From the NCBI GenBank assembly GCA_963663675.1, contig OY760498.1, positions 3,782,001 through 3,846,000 of the forward strand: a DNA stretch of 64,000 nt. The letters run 5' to 3'. How positions within the stretch are numbered: the first letter of the stretch is position 1; each line of letters starts with the position of its first letter. Shown piece by piece: positions 54,475 to 63,942 of the stretch. The stretch is from CAINVV01 sp963663675. Its GTDB lineage: Bacteria > Bacteroidota > Bacteroidia > Bacteroidales > Prolixibacteraceae. The position numbers and the translations under genes are program-made. The notes below the pieces were generated by a model. That model had not been told where the DNA came from. It made no database searches and worked only from the letters and a program-made list of their open reading frames with translations.

Positions 54475-54595
54475 AAGAGATGTTTCTATCTTATCAAAGA
54501 TTGCTTTTTAGGCAAATCTGAACAAATATAGATAGTCATTTTAATTCCTATCTTTATATGGTGGGGAATTTATTAAAAGTCTAAAAACCAAAAAC

Positions 54596-55165
54596 ATGAG
54601 AAAAACTCAAAATTTAGAATGGAATCGTTTTGCACTAATTGCCGGCTTTCTTTGCTCATTTTACCTGGTTCCAATGATTGTAAAGGCGCAGTCAGGTGAG
54701 ATTGTTGGTAAGACTATGTCGGCCGTGAAAATTTCAGATGCAAACAACGAACCAAAATCCATCCCTTTTGTCGGAGAAAAAGTTTTGTTGATTCAATACA
54801 CTGATCCTGATGTTAAAGACATTAACGACAAGCTTTCAGACGCAGTTAAAGCAAAAAAATTCGACCAGAATAAATACCAGGGCATCGGTATCGCCAACTG
54901 CAAAGACACCTGGATCCCCAATGCCGGAATTAGGATGAAAGCAAGGCAAAAGGAAAAACAATTTGCTGGTTCCATCGTGATGCTGGATGAAGACCATGTA
55001 TTGCCGAAAGCTTTGGGATTGGGTGATTGTAATGGGATTGGCGTCCTGCTGATAGTTGGTAAGGACAAGGTTATCAAATACCTGAAAAGAATCAAATCAG
55101 AAGAAGAAAGTCTGGCTGCTACTGAGGAAGTTGTCAAAATCCTCGAAGAAGAGATCAATAAGTAA
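54596..55165 (+). CDS. YtfJ-like thioredoxin-fold exported protein
   Basis: A 189-residue exported protein. Hydrophobic segment about residues 13-31 (FALIAGFLCSFYLVPMIVKA) as signal peptide. The body follows the layout of YtfJ-family (PF09695) proteins: IPFVGEKVLLIQYTDPD, VKAKKFDQNKYQGIGIANCK, and IGVLLIVGKDKVIKYLKRIK. No CxxC is present, so a classical thiol-disulfide role is doubtful. The two Cys (in ANCKDTW and LGDCNGIG) are well separated. Function unknown; periplasmic location inferred. Confidence 0.75.
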   Translation: MRKTQNLEWNRFALIAGFLCSFYLVPMIVKAQSGEIVGKTMSAVKISDANNEPKSIPFVGEKVLLIQYTDPDVKDINDKLSDAVKAKKFDQNKYQGIGIANCKDTWIPNAGIRMKARQKEKQFAGSIVMLDEDHVLPKALGLGDCNGIGVLLIVGKDKVIKYLKRIKSEEESLAATEEVVKILEEEINK

Positions 55166-55232
55166 TTTTATCTTTTGAACATCTCTTCTGTTATAATCAC
55201 AGTAAAAAATGCTTTGTACTGTTCATTAAAAT

Positions 55233-55649
55233 ATGAAAAATATGAAAAGTCCGGAGTTGTGGTTTCAATGGATACCAAGGGCACTTTGCATCGTTGCGAT
55301 CTTGTTTATCAGTATGTTTGCACTTGATGCTTTTGCTCCCGGTTTGCCGGTGTGGATACAGATACGTGATTTTCTGATCCACCTGATCCCTACCTACATT
55401 TTAATTTTGATCCTTTGGTTCGCCTGGATTAACGAGAAATGGGGCGGAATACTTTTTATCACATTCGGCGCCTTAACAAGCATCCCGGTTTTTTTGCTGA
55501 ATTATCACAGGACAGGTTCTGTCCTGGTTGCATTAAGTATTGTGTTATTGATTAATGTACCCGTTATTATGGTTGGGGTCATGTTTTTGATCAGTAATTA
55601 TTTGAAAATCAAATCTAATAAGGCTAACAAAACAAAAATAACGGTTTAA
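55233..55649 (+). CDS. Small four-helix membrane protein
   Basis: A 138-residue protein with about four hydrophobic helices: IPRALCIVAILFISMFALDA, FLIHLIPTYILILILWFAW, GILFITFGALTSIPVFLL, and VALSIVLLINVPVIMVGVMF. A basic tail (KIKSNKANKTKITV) is likely cytoplasmic. Similar small proteins of unknown function are common in Bacteroidota. The stop codon lies inside a small hairpin with a T run, a probable terminator. Confidence 0.78.
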   Translation: MKNMKSPELWFQWIPRALCIVAILFISMFALDAFAPGLPVWIQIRDFLIHLIPTYILILILWFAWINEKWGGILFITFGALTSIPVFLLNYHRTGSVLVALSIVLLINVPVIMVGVMFLISNYLKIKSNKANKTKITV

Positions 55650-55661
55650 AACTGTTTTTTT
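55640..55661 (+). terminator. Small intrinsic terminator
   Basis: AACGGT (55640-55645) and ACTGTT (55651-55656) form a 6-bp stem with one G-T pair and a 5-base loop, followed by a T run (55657-55661). It overlaps the stop codon of the small membrane protein gene and lies before the convergent glyS end. Confidence 0.42.
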
Positions 55662-55667
55662 GTTTTG

Positions 55668-57221
55668 TTACTTAAGCTTTTCAAATAAGGTTTTTAAATT
55701 CACCTTTTTACTAATAAGATCCTTTACCTCATCTATCGAAACACGTTCCTGCTCCATGGAGTCGCGGTAGCGGATTGTAACTGTGTTGTCTTCCATTGTC
55801 TGGTGGTCCACAGTTACACAGTATGGCGTTCCGATTGCATCCTGGCGTCTGTATCTTTTCCCGATTGAATCTTTTTCGTCGTACTGGCAGTTGAATTCGA
55901 ACTTTAAATTATCAATTATCATTCTTGCTTTCTCGGGAAGTCCTTCCTTCTTAATTAAAGGCATCACTGCCAGTTTAACAGGTGCAAGGGGAGCCGGAAG
56001 CCTCAACACCACACGGGTATCCTTTTTACCGTCACCACCGTCAATCTCCTCTTCATGGTAGGAAGCAGAAAGTACCTGAAGAAACATCCTGTCTACCCCG
56101 ATTGAAGTCTCAACAACAAAAGGGACATAGGATTCATTTAATTCTGGATCAAAATATTGAATTTTCTTGCCTGAAAATTTCTGATGCTGTGAAAGGTCGA
56201 AATCGGTACGAGAATGGATTCCTTCAACTTCCTTGAACCCGAATGGAAACTTAAATTCAATGTCTACTGCGGCATTTGCGTAGTGAGCCAGTTTCTCGTG
56301 AACGTGAAAACGATAATTTGCTTCACCAAAACCAAGGGCCTGGTGCCATTTCATACGTGTTTCCTTCCATTGTTCAAACCAATTCAGTTCAGATCCCGGG
56401 CGAACGAAAAATTGCATCTCCATCTGCTCAAATTCCCTCATTCGGAAAATAAACTGGCGTGCAACAATTTCATTGCGAAATGCCTTACCGATCTGTGCTA
56501 TACCGAAAGGAATCTTCATCCTTCCGGTTTTCTGGACATTGAGATAGTTGACGAAAATACCCTGGGCAGTCTCAGGCCTGAGGTAAATCTTCAAAGCTCC
56601 ATCAGCAGTGGATCCCATTTCGGTTGAGAACATGAGATTAAACTGGCGAACATCTGTCCAGTTTCTGGTACCTGAGACTGGACAAACAATTTCGTTATCT
56701 TCAATGATCTGCTTTAATTCAGCCAGGTCGGAATTATTTAACGCGTTCGAAAAACGTGTATGCAAGGCGTCCCACTTTTGCTGATTTTCGAGTACTCTTG
56801 AATTGGTCTCCCTGAAAACTTTCTCATCAAATGAATCACCGAAACGACCACGTGCCTTTTCGACCTCCTTATCAATTTTCCCTTCAATTTTAGCCAGCTC
56901 CTCCTCAATCAATACATCCGCACGGTATCTTTTCTTGGAATCCTTGTTGTCAATCAAAGGATCGTTGAATGCATCGACATGACCTGAAGCCTTCCAGATT
57001 GTCGGGTGCATAAAAATGGCCGAGTCAATCCCCACAACATTTTCATTGAGAAGAACCATCGAATCCCACCAGTATTTTTTAATGTTGTTTTTTAGCTCAA
57101 CACCGTTCTGACCATAATCATAAACGGCGCCTAATCCGTCATAAATCTCGCTCGATGGGAAAATATAGCCATACTCTTTGCTATGGGCTATCAATTTTTT
57201 AAAAAGGTCTTCCTGGTTCAT
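55668..57221 (-). CDS. glyS: Glycyl-tRNA synthetase, single-chain type
   Basis: A 517-residue class II synthetase of the alpha2 (archaeal/eukaryotic-like) form found in Bacteroidota. Landmarks: HSKEYGYIFPSSEIYDGLGA and VYDYGQNGVELKNNIKKYW at the N-terminus, VCPVSGTRNWTDVRQFNLMF, YLRPETAQGIFVNYLNVQ, motif 2 IGKAFRNEIVARQFIFRMRE and FEQMEMQFFV, and motif 3 VETSIGVDRMFLQVLSA. The anticodon-binding domain ends the chain (about 415-510). Full family length. It attaches glycine to tRNA-Gly, an essential step. It ends 18 bases from the convergent small membrane gene. Confidence 0.96.
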   Translation of the reverse strand: MNQEDLFKKLIAHSKEYGYIFPSSEIYDGLGAVYDYGQNGVELKNNIKKYWWDSMVLLNENVVGIDSAIFMHPTIWKASGHVDAFNDPLIDNKDSKKRYRADVLIEEELAKIEGKIDKEVEKARGRFGDSFDEKVFRETNSRVLENQQKWDALHTRFSNALNNSDLAELKQIIEDNEIVCPVSGTRNWTDVRQFNLMFSTEMGSTADGALKIYLRPETAQGIFVNYLNVQKTGRMKIPFGIAQIGKAFRNEIVARQFIFRMREFEQMEMQFFVRPGSELNWFEQWKETRMKWHQALGFGEANYRFHVHEKLAHYANAAVDIEFKFPFGFKEVEGIHSRTDFDLSQHQKFSGKKIQYFDPELNESYVPFVVETSIGVDRMFLQVLSASYHEEEIDGGDGKKDTRVVLRLPAPLAPVKLAVMPLIKKEGLPEKARMIIDNLKFEFNCQYDEKDSIGKRYRRQDAIGTPYCVTVDHQTMEDNTVTIRYRDSMEQERVSIDEVKDLISKKVNLKTLFEKLK

Positions 57222-57280
57222 TTTGTTAATTGTGGCAATACCTGATGATTGCCTGATTATGTATTTTGAAAATTTAAATG

Positions 57281-57324
57281 CAAAAAAAAAATCAACAACC
57301 TGATATTAAATTAACCTGATCAGG
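57281..57324 (-). terminator. Hairpin plus T run behind the DUF4834 gene
   Basis: CCTGAT (57299-57304) and ATCAGG (57319-57324) can pair across a 14-base loop. On the minus strand a long T run (plus-strand A run near 57282-57290) follows soon after. It lies just past the stop of the DUF4834 gene and upstream of glyS. Confidence 0.4.
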
Positions 57325-57333
57325 CTCCTATGG

Positions 57334-57615
57334 TTATTTCACCTCTTCAAAATCAACGTATTCACCGTCGCTCTTCTGGAAATTCTTCTCTTTTCGTTCA
57401 GTGCGCTCGACTTTCACCTGTCCGGGAGAGGAGTATTCGGTCCTTCTTTTTGCCTCCTCCTGTGCTTTCAAGTCCTGGTAAACTTTATCAGCTGCCCTTT
57501 CAACAATTCTGGGTCCAAAATACCTCATGAAAAACCTGAATCCGTAATAAACAAGAAGCAGGATAAAAATTGTGTCGAAAAATGTGGAGATATTTAATAT
57601 AATAAAGAGTATCAT
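57334..57615 (-). CDS. DUF4834-family small membrane protein
   Basis: A 93-residue protein. One N-terminal hydrophobic helix (ILNISTFFDTIFILLLVYYG) is followed by FRFFMRYFGPRIVERAADKV and a charged tail (RRTEYSSPGQVKVERTERKE) ending in VDFEEVK. The single helix, aromatic/basic segment and acidic-basic tail match DUF4834, a Bacteroidota family without a known function. It is on the same strand as the coupled operon upstream, 54 bases past the DUF5723-like gene. Confidence 0.82.
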   Translation of the reverse strand: MILFIILNISTFFDTIFILLLVYYGFRFFMRYFGPRIVERAADKVYQDLKAQEEAKRRTEYSSPGQVKVERTERKEKNFQKSDGEYVDFEEVK

Positions 57616-57669
57616 GACCTAACCAATTTTCATCAGTGCACAAAAATAGTATTTTTTTTTGAGGTCAGC

Positions 57670-59133
57670 TCAATTATAAACGGGACAGCCTATGTCAGAT
57701 CTTTTGGTTCCCTTCTTGTATACACCTTTTCTTTGTTTGGCTTCATCCTGAAAAATCAGGTTGATCCCGATTCTCAGGTTCATATTGTTGGCTGTACTGG
57801 GGTAAAACATAGACCTGACATTATCTGAGGCAGCATAAAGCTGAAATATGCCAAAACGATAAGCGGCCGCAACACCCAAATTATCAACGGTTGACTCCAT
57901 GACAGAATAACTGGCCGACATCGAAAATTTTCTGGTAAACGCAGCATTGGCTGAGGCAGTGAAAGAGGTATGAAGCAAATTGTTAAACATCCTCACCCTG
58001 GCAACACCTCCAAAAGTATAATCCTCGCTTATTTTGTATTCACCGGCTAAGTATAATTTTACCGGTAACAGCGTCATGAAATTGGAATTTGTCTGATCCG
58101 GGTAAAATGCAACGCGCAAACTATCCCTCAACGGAAGCAGCAGACTACTTACATCCGTAAGATTTGGCGGATTGTTTGTAGCTGTCTGCGTATTGAGATT
58201 AATGCCCCGTAATAAAAACTTGCCGTTTTCCGAAAAAGAGTTAATATTCTTATTCCAGGATATAAAGCCTAGATCAATAAGACTCATTGAAAATTCAAAC
58301 TTTTTGCTGATTCTGTTAGCAAACCCAATATCTATAGCCATTCCTGGGTTAGCGAAATTGGTCAGATAAGTTTTCCTGTCGTAATAGCTTCTTCCATAAA
58401 AATTATACCCATTGTTGTTAGTGATCTGAATATCAACGGGCGCTGACATAAAAACTCTTCCTGAAGCGCCCATGTCAATCTGATCACCACTTGCAGGCAT
58501 GCCTGCAACGACATTCAGGCCTGAAGTTTTTATTCCGGACATTCCAAAGAGCAATTTGCCTGTAATGCCCACACTTAGTTTTTTCGTCATGTCTCGGGCA
58601 AATGTGAAAGCGAATTCACGATAATGCTGTCCTGTACCACCAAAATATCCGGAATGATAAGTGCTTCCAAGGTATGGAGCATTACCGTAATAAATCAGGT
58701 TTGCCAGGCTTTTGGTAAAAAAAACTTCTGCTACCTCCTTTTCGGTCCATGAAAAAGCAAAAAAATCCGTCTCCTTTTTCCACCCGAACTCAATCAGTGT
58801 CAGGGCGGCATATTCATACAGAAAATTGTTTTGATCAAGAGCGGACAGGTATTTTTTAAAATCCATTACAAGAGAATCCGACTGTGCACCGATCCCCTTG
58901 TGAATAAGATCATTGTAACTCCAATTGTTCGCATTGGCAGAAAGATCGAGTTTTGAGAAAAGAGGCAGGCTGACATAAAATCCTCTGTCAATCCCTGGTC
59001 TTGCCGGATTGAGATCTTTGGTCTGAGGTACTGATTTCAGATAATACAGTGAACTCGGCTGACCATTTAGTTCAATATTTCCAACTGTAAAGAAGAACAA
59101 TAGAAATGCAAGGCAAAGGATGGTTTGTCTCAT
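57670..59133 (-). CDS. DUF5723-like outer-membrane beta-barrel protein
   Basis: A 487-residue exported protein. Signal peptide 1-24 (LCLAFLLFFFTVGNIELNG). The body is rich in alternating amphipathic strands with many Gly, Asn and aromatic residues: LNPARPGIDRGFYVSLPLFS, LSVGITGKLLFGMSGIKTSG, YTFGGVARVRMFNNLLHTSF and FSMSASYSVMESTVDNLGVA. The pattern fits outer-membrane barrels of the DUF5723 kind, seen next to gliding or envelope genes in Bacteroidota. The start overlaps the lipoprotein gene stop by 4 bases (ATGA), so it is translationally coupled. Confidence 0.8.
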   Translation of the reverse strand: MRQTILCLAFLLFFFTVGNIELNGQPSSLYYLKSVPQTKDLNPARPGIDRGFYVSLPLFSKLDLSANANNWSYNDLIHKGIGAQSDSLVMDFKKYLSALDQNNFLYEYAALTLIEFGWKKETDFFAFSWTEKEVAEVFFTKSLANLIYYGNAPYLGSTYHSGYFGGTGQHYREFAFTFARDMTKKLSVGITGKLLFGMSGIKTSGLNVVAGMPASGDQIDMGASGRVFMSAPVDIQITNNNGYNFYGRSYYDRKTYLTNFANPGMAIDIGFANRISKKFEFSMSLIDLGFISWNKNINSFSENGKFLLRGINLNTQTATNNPPNLTDVSSLLLPLRDSLRVAFYPDQTNSNFMTLLPVKLYLAGEYKISEDYTFGGVARVRMFNNLLHTSFTASANAAFTRKFSMSASYSVMESTVDNLGVAAAYRFGIFQLYAASDNVRSMFYPSTANNMNLRIGINLIFQDEAKQRKGVYKKGTKRSDIGCPVYN

Positions 59134-59738
59134 TGCTGAATCTTGAACAGATTTACTGGTGCCCTGAATCCAATTTTGAAAGAGATTTGAGCATATTTTA
59201 AAGCATTTGCAACAACAGGTGCTGTACCCGGCTGATGAAGGGATATGTTGAGATCAATCTGGGAGGCAGTTGTGAGGTTTTTTATATCGGCCGGGTAAAG
59301 TTTGTACTCGATAGAATCATTTGATGCTACAGTGACATTACCCTGTGAATCAGTCAAAGCTTCATTTAATAGAGTTGTTCCCGAATCCAGGAGTGTGCCG
59401 TTGATTGTGATAATATATCGGTATTTCATAGGTGTTTCATTCACTGTCTTAACAATTACAACCATTGAATCTATACCGTTTGTACTGAGAGAAAGCCCAT
59501 TAAGAGGATAAGGAATTAACTTGAAATTCAAAGGGTCAGCCGTAACGATGGTATTACCTGACCATGGGAAGGCAGTATACTCATTTACCACATAGGATCC
59601 GCTGGAAAAAGGTCTGTATACAACTGGATTAAGCCCGCTGGGATATGCTAGTCTGTCAAGTTCAAATTCTGACTGATCACATGAGGCAATTAGAAGTAAA
59701 ATCATCCCTAAAATGTAGAAAATCAGGTATTTTCTCAT
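59130..59738 (-). CDS. Putative lipoprotein of unknown function
   Basis: A 202-residue exported lipoprotein. The signal peptide ends in a lipobox LIAS-Cys at residue 19 (LGMILLLIASCDQSEFELD). The rest is beta-rich (YVVNEYTAFPWSGNTIVTAD, SMVVIVKTVNETPMKYRYII, IDLNISLHQPGTAPVVANAL), perhaps a beta-sandwich. No Cys other than the lipid one. It sits in a three-gene operon: its start overlaps the upstream gene stop by 4 bases (ATGA), and its stop overlaps the downstream start by 4 bases. Constant coupling suggests that the three proteins are needed in equal amounts in one envelope complex. Confidence 0.82.
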   Translation of the reverse strand: MRKYLIFYILGMILLLIASCDQSEFELDRLAYPSGLNPVVYRPFSSGSYVVNEYTAFPWSGNTIVTADPLNFKLIPYPLNGLSLSTNGIDSMVVIVKTVNETPMKYRYIITINGTLLDSGTTLLNEALTDSQGNVTVASNDSIEYKLYPADIKNLTTASQIDLNISLHQPGTAPVVANALKYAQISFKIGFRAPVNLFKIQQ

Positions 59739-62476
59739 TTAATTATCATTTGAAAGTTATACAGGGCTCCGTCCGGAGAGTAAGCCACCAGGCTGGCAAC
59801 AGAAGAATTTATATCGAAAAGCCCAATCGTTTGAAAACTGCATTTCTCTGGCAATAAAACAATGAAATTCGAGCCATCACTTCTCAAAATGACAGCCTTG
59901 CTTTCAGCAGCTGAATATAATTCAATTAACCTCTCATTTCCTATCTTTATCAGTGAAGGAGCTGTATCCATAAGAATATTCACCTCTTTTTTAAAGATCA
60001 GGTTACCGGATAGATCAAACAAGGCAATGTTTTTCTGGTCTGCAAATAAAAACTCAGTTGACCCTTCAACAGATAGTTCAACAGGAAGAAAAATGTGTTC
60101 ATCCGAAAAATTTCCAACTGACATTTTCCTGGAAGATCCATCCAGTCCGACAAATCGGATTTGGCCTTTATCATCAGTGGTTACAAAAGCCTGAGACCCA
60201 CTTTTATCTTTAATTAAAAAAAAATTATTACCGGAATGAGCAAATTCATCTTTCATTTTAATTCGCTCTTTTCCTTGCCTGTCAACAATATAAGTGTGTT
60301 TTTTGTCGGAATAAACCAGGTAATCTTTTGTTCCGGCCTTGAAATACCTTACCGGAAGTTCAACAATGCCGGAGGTGGCCTTCGGCTGCCATCCGGGAAG
60401 TAGCTTACCGTTCTTATCCAGGTTATAAACCTTCCGGTCGCGACAGGCAATCAGGTACCTGTAATTCTTTTTGCCATCGTAATCAAAAACTGAAATTTCA
60501 TTGGTTGCAGCAGATCTGAGCCGGACAGGAAAATTTTTTATTTCGCTGCCATTCCCCCCAATGAGATGAATGGAATTCCTTGTATTAAATATCATCTGTA
60601 AATCGCCGTTCCTGTAATAATCGATCATTTTGATCCCGCCCATTACATGCCCATCTATCCGGATCTTCCACTTTTCAATTCCCTCTTTATCAAGGCAGAC
60701 CAGCCAATTCTCATTATTCTGGAATACCAGTTCTCGCTCCTGACTATTTTGTGTACCGGAGATAAAAACAGGTTTTCCTGTTAGTTTACCCTGGAACTGA
60801 CAGCTCCAGAGTGGCACCGGATCCGGATTTGCAGCAGAATTAAAAAAGAGGCTCGCTGAGTTATAAACCATTCCGTTCTCATAACTCCATTGCCACGCTA
60901 CATTGTCAATTTTCATTAAGTCTGAAATTCCCTTGGTCAAATTTTGATAAGAATCTTCATCAAAGACAGAACTGAAAAAAGGCAATGATTGTCCGGGAGC
61001 ACTCCACAAAAAATAATTAGATGTTCTTGCGAAGCCGGATGAAAATTTTACATACGAAGCATTATTGATTAAAAGTTCATTCCTCCGCAGGTGGTTAAGA
61101 TATCTTTTTAGTGATGCTGATGACCCACCAAATAAAAGATACTCATCATTTACAGCCATATAACTGGTCGGGATAGCAGCAAAACAATATCCTCCAAGCA
61201 ACTGTCCAAAATTCTTGCAAGGTAACTTCAGAATATTATTTTTCGCTGCATCCGCATTTTCGACCTCACTGAACCTGCCTTTGCTGGCAGACATCCATTT
61301 CTTTATTGCCTGTACCAGGGGGTCGTTACTGCCAGATTTAATTTTGATAAGCAGAAAACGGTTATCAGAAGATTGTTCCAGGTTATAATTAAGGAAAACT
61401 GAAGCCCCCTCTCCTTGCCAGTTCTCATTCAGATACTTTTCAACATTCAGGTTAAGCACTTTGGACAATGCGGATAAAGTATCGTTGTATCGATTATATA
61501 TTTCTTTTTTTTCCAGGAAACTGTGATAATCACTAAAATATTCCAATGGATCGGACAGATTTTGAATTGCAAAGTAACTGGTATTTGAAGGCATAAACTG
61601 AGTTAATGAACCAGCAACCGGTTTTTGATGACGAAATATATCCAGATAAGATGAGAAGGTACTGTCAGTAATAGTTAATCCACTCATAAGCAACTGATTA
61701 TCCTTTTGGATTACATCAACTTCAGTCCATTTAGCATAGTCCGGACGTAAGATTGCCAACGCCATGCTGTCAGGAAAATAAGCGGACAAGTACCTGGAGA
61801 ATTTCTTGTGATTTATGAAAATATTGAGATCAATATTTTCTGTATCATTGTTTTTGACCTTGAGAAAGCCGGGATCACTGGATACCGGGGAATAATTCAT
61901 TTGTACAATTGCAGAACATAGGTGGTAAAAATCATCACTTGCAATCATGAGGCCCTGGTAGAAAACTATCAGTACCTTTCTGATCACGCCATGTTCAATC
62001 CATTCATATTTTTGTATATCAGCATCTTTATATTCTACCCCGGCAGCCACAATATTTCTGGTCTGAAAATAACCGTGTATCAAGCTATTTATGCTGTTTT
62101 TCTCCGAAATACTGCCAATCCTAAGTATAAAAAGTTTTGAACTATCTCCAGGAACAAATATCATTTCCTTATGTCGGAGAATCTTCTCAAGTTCTTTGTT
62201 TTGAACAGTTACTGAATCAAGGAAAACAAAATCAGAATAAAAACCTGCAACATTACTGAAAGTGCACAAGGACTTCCAGCTGCTATTTTTCACTGTTTTT
62301 GCCACAAGCCCCCCCAGATCGCGTACACGAACAAAGTATGGTGATTCTACCGGCACGGCTTTAATGGGGGAAGTACCTAAATATCTTGATTCCCGGGCAA
62401 AAAAATACCAGCCAGCAATACTACCTGCTATTAAAAGGAATGTAATAAAAATCAACAGCCGTTTCCCCATTGTCAT
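59735..62476 (-). CDS. Large membrane-anchored protein, DUF3352-like with C-terminal propeller
   Basis: A 913-residue protein with one N-terminal transmembrane anchor (LLIFITFLLIAGSIAGWYFF), so most of it is periplasmic. Residues 35-560 resemble DUF3352-type proteins in layout (VESPYFVRVRDLGGLVAKTV; LTQFMPSNTSYFAIQNLSDP), with two similar halves. Residues 570-913 carry propeller-like repeats of the W-x-x-D-G or L-D-G kind: WLVCLDKEGIEKWKIRIDG, YLIACRDRKVYNLDKNGKL, FVTTDDKGQIRFVGLDGS and IALFDLSGNLIFKKEVN. First gene of the coupled operon with a lipoprotein and a barrel protein. Function unknown; an envelope assembly role is inferred. Confidence 0.75.
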   Translation of the reverse strand: MTMGKRLLIFITFLLIAGSIAGWYFFARESRYLGTSPIKAVPVESPYFVRVRDLGGLVAKTVKNSSWKSLCTFSNVAGFYSDFVFLDSVTVQNKELEKILRHKEMIFVPGDSSKLFILRIGSISEKNSINSLIHGYFQTRNIVAAGVEYKDADIQKYEWIEHGVIRKVLIVFYQGLMIASDDFYHLCSAIVQMNYSPVSSDPGFLKVKNNDTENIDLNIFINHKKFSRYLSAYFPDSMALAILRPDYAKWTEVDVIQKDNQLLMSGLTITDSTFSSYLDIFRHQKPVAGSLTQFMPSNTSYFAIQNLSDPLEYFSDYHSFLEKKEIYNRYNDTLSALSKVLNLNVEKYLNENWQGEGASVFLNYNLEQSSDNRFLLIKIKSGSNDPLVQAIKKWMSASKGRFSEVENADAAKNNILKLPCKNFGQLLGGYCFAAIPTSYMAVNDEYLLFGGSSASLKRYLNHLRRNELLINNASYVKFSSGFARTSNYFLWSAPGQSLPFFSSVFDEDSYQNLTKGISDLMKIDNVAWQWSYENGMVYNSASLFFNSAANPDPVPLWSCQFQGKLTGKPVFISGTQNSQERELVFQNNENWLVCLDKEGIEKWKIRIDGHVMGGIKMIDYYRNGDLQMIFNTRNSIHLIGGNGSEIKNFPVRLRSAATNEISVFDYDGKKNYRYLIACRDRKVYNLDKNGKLLPGWQPKATSGIVELPVRYFKAGTKDYLVYSDKKHTYIVDRQGKERIKMKDEFAHSGNNFFLIKDKSGSQAFVTTDDKGQIRFVGLDGSSRKMSVGNFSDEHIFLPVELSVEGSTEFLFADQKNIALFDLSGNLIFKKEVNILMDTAPSLIKIGNERLIELYSAAESKAVILRSDGSNFIVLLPEKCSFQTIGLFDINSSVASLVAYSPDGALYNFQMIIK

Positions 62477-62563
62477 GCTTCTATTCTACGGTAAAAATAG
62501 CATTTTAACGAGGAATTGTTGTAGAAGATACAAATAATCAACTATTTCGGAGCTGTCCTTCTT

Positions 62564-63817
62564 TTATTGGGTTTTTATCTGCGATGCATCAACAATTTTG
62601 TACACCTTGTCTGATCTTCTTACCCTGGATGGCACTGATACTGAACAATAAGATCCTTTGGGCGCCTCAACTACCGTTTTCAATTCAACTCTGATTTCAT
62701 TTACCAATGTCTGAATCACACCGCTGCTTGGGCCGGTTATCATAATCTCATCCCCGGGTTTAAGTGATCCGGTTTCCAGTTTAAACTCACCGATACTGAT
62801 GTTTGTAAAAAAATTGGTCACTTTACCGAGATAAACTCTTCTTTTTGTCGCAAGAGATCCATAATTACCACTCCATTCCCCGAGTCGCTGTCCGAGGTAA
62901 TAGCCATCCCAAAAACCCCTGTTGAAAACAGTTGCAAGCCTTTTATCCCAGTCTTCAATCTTTTCAGGCGTAAAAGTTCCTTCCTGGTACGCTGTTGCGG
63001 CTTCACGGTAGCACTCCACTACGCACTTCACATAATCTGCACTCCTGGCCCTGCCTTCAATTTTAAGAACAGTTACCCCGGCATCGAGTATTTTATTCAG
63101 AAAGTGAATGGTCTTAAGGTCTTTGGGAGACATAATATATTCATTGTCGATTTCGAATTCAGCACCTGTCTCCTTGTCAGTTACAGTATAAGCACGACGG
63201 CAGCTCTGCATGCATGAGCCTCTGTTTGCGGAGGAATTCATTTCATGCAGCGAAAGATAGCATTTACCGGAGGTAGCCATGCACAAAGCTCCATGAGCGA
63301 ACATCTCAAGGCGGATCAATTCGCCATTGGGTCCTCTTAGGTCGTCTTCCTTGATTTTTTTTGAAATCTCCCAGACCCTGCCAATATTCATCTCACGGGC
63401 CAGTACCATAACATCTGCAAACTGTGCATAGAACTTCACCGTTTCATAATTTGTGATATTTAACTGGGTTGAGATATGCACCTCCATGCCAACGGTCCTG
63501 CAAGCCTGGATAACCGCCAGATCCGATGCTATAACAGCTGATACACGGGCATCTCTGGCTGCATTGATTATCATATTCAAAGTTTCCGACTCTTCGTCAA
63601 ATACGACGGTATTTATTGTCAGATAGGTTTTGACACCTGCTTGCCCGGCCCGTCGCGCGATTTCGCGAAGATCTTCCAGGGTAAAATTATTGGCTGATCT
63701 GGCCCTCATATTCAGGTGTTCAACCCCAAAATACACTGAACCAGCACCGGCCTGTATTGCTGCCATAAGTGATTCATACGAACCAACAGGTGCCATTATT
63801 TCAATATTATCTTGCAT
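62564..63817 (-). CDS. U32 peptidase-family tRNA hydroxylation protein (TrhP/YegQ-like)
   Basis: A 417-residue protein of the U32 family. The ATG at 63817 is chosen since the family starts with 'IE(I/L)(M/L)APVGS'; an upstream frame would add 12 unlikely residues. Landmarks: APVGSYESLMAAIQAGAGSV, NNFTLEDLREIARRAGQAGV, ISTQLNITNYETVKFY, the Cys cluster GKCYLSLHEMNSSANRGSCM and QSCRRAYTV, and ILDAGVTVLKIEGRARSADY. The family was called a collagenase, but TrhP members make 5-hydroxyuridine at tRNA position 34 with prephenate; the Cys set fits an iron-sulfur cluster. It has the size and C-terminal RNA-related domain of the YegQ group. Confidence 0.9.
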   Translation of the reverse strand: MQDNIEIMAPVGSYESLMAAIQAGAGSVYFGVEHLNMRARSANNFTLEDLREIARRAGQAGVKTYLTINTVVFDEESETLNMIINAARDARVSAVIASDLAVIQACRTVGMEVHISTQLNITNYETVKFYAQFADVMVLAREMNIGRVWEISKKIKEDDLRGPNGELIRLEMFAHGALCMATSGKCYLSLHEMNSSANRGSCMQSCRRAYTVTDKETGAEFEIDNEYIMSPKDLKTIHFLNKILDAGVTVLKIEGRARSADYVKCVVECYREAATAYQEGTFTPEKIEDWDKRLATVFNRGFWDGYYLGQRLGEWSGNYGSLATKRRVYLGKVTNFFTNISIGEFKLETGSLKPGDEIMITGPSSGVIQTLVNEIRVELKTVVEAPKGSYCSVSVPSRVRRSDKVYKIVDASQIKTQ

Positions 63818-63934
63818 TGTCTCTGTTTTTATAAGTGATGAATATACTGGCAAATTCAGGAGTTCATTATTGGTCTGAATTTATCCATGCTGAACTCCGG
63901 TTCTTCAAAATTTTGGCCTTTCATTCATAGGGCA

Positions 63935-63942
63935 CAAAAGTA
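63935..63942 (-). promoter_or_regulatory. Candidate -7 box (TACTTTTG) for the U32 gene
   Basis: The reverse complement of CAAAAGTA here is TACTTTTG, a TAnnTTTG match about 118 bases before the ATG at 63817. No clear -33 element. The right end of the window from 63854 holds no gene. Confidence 0.32.
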
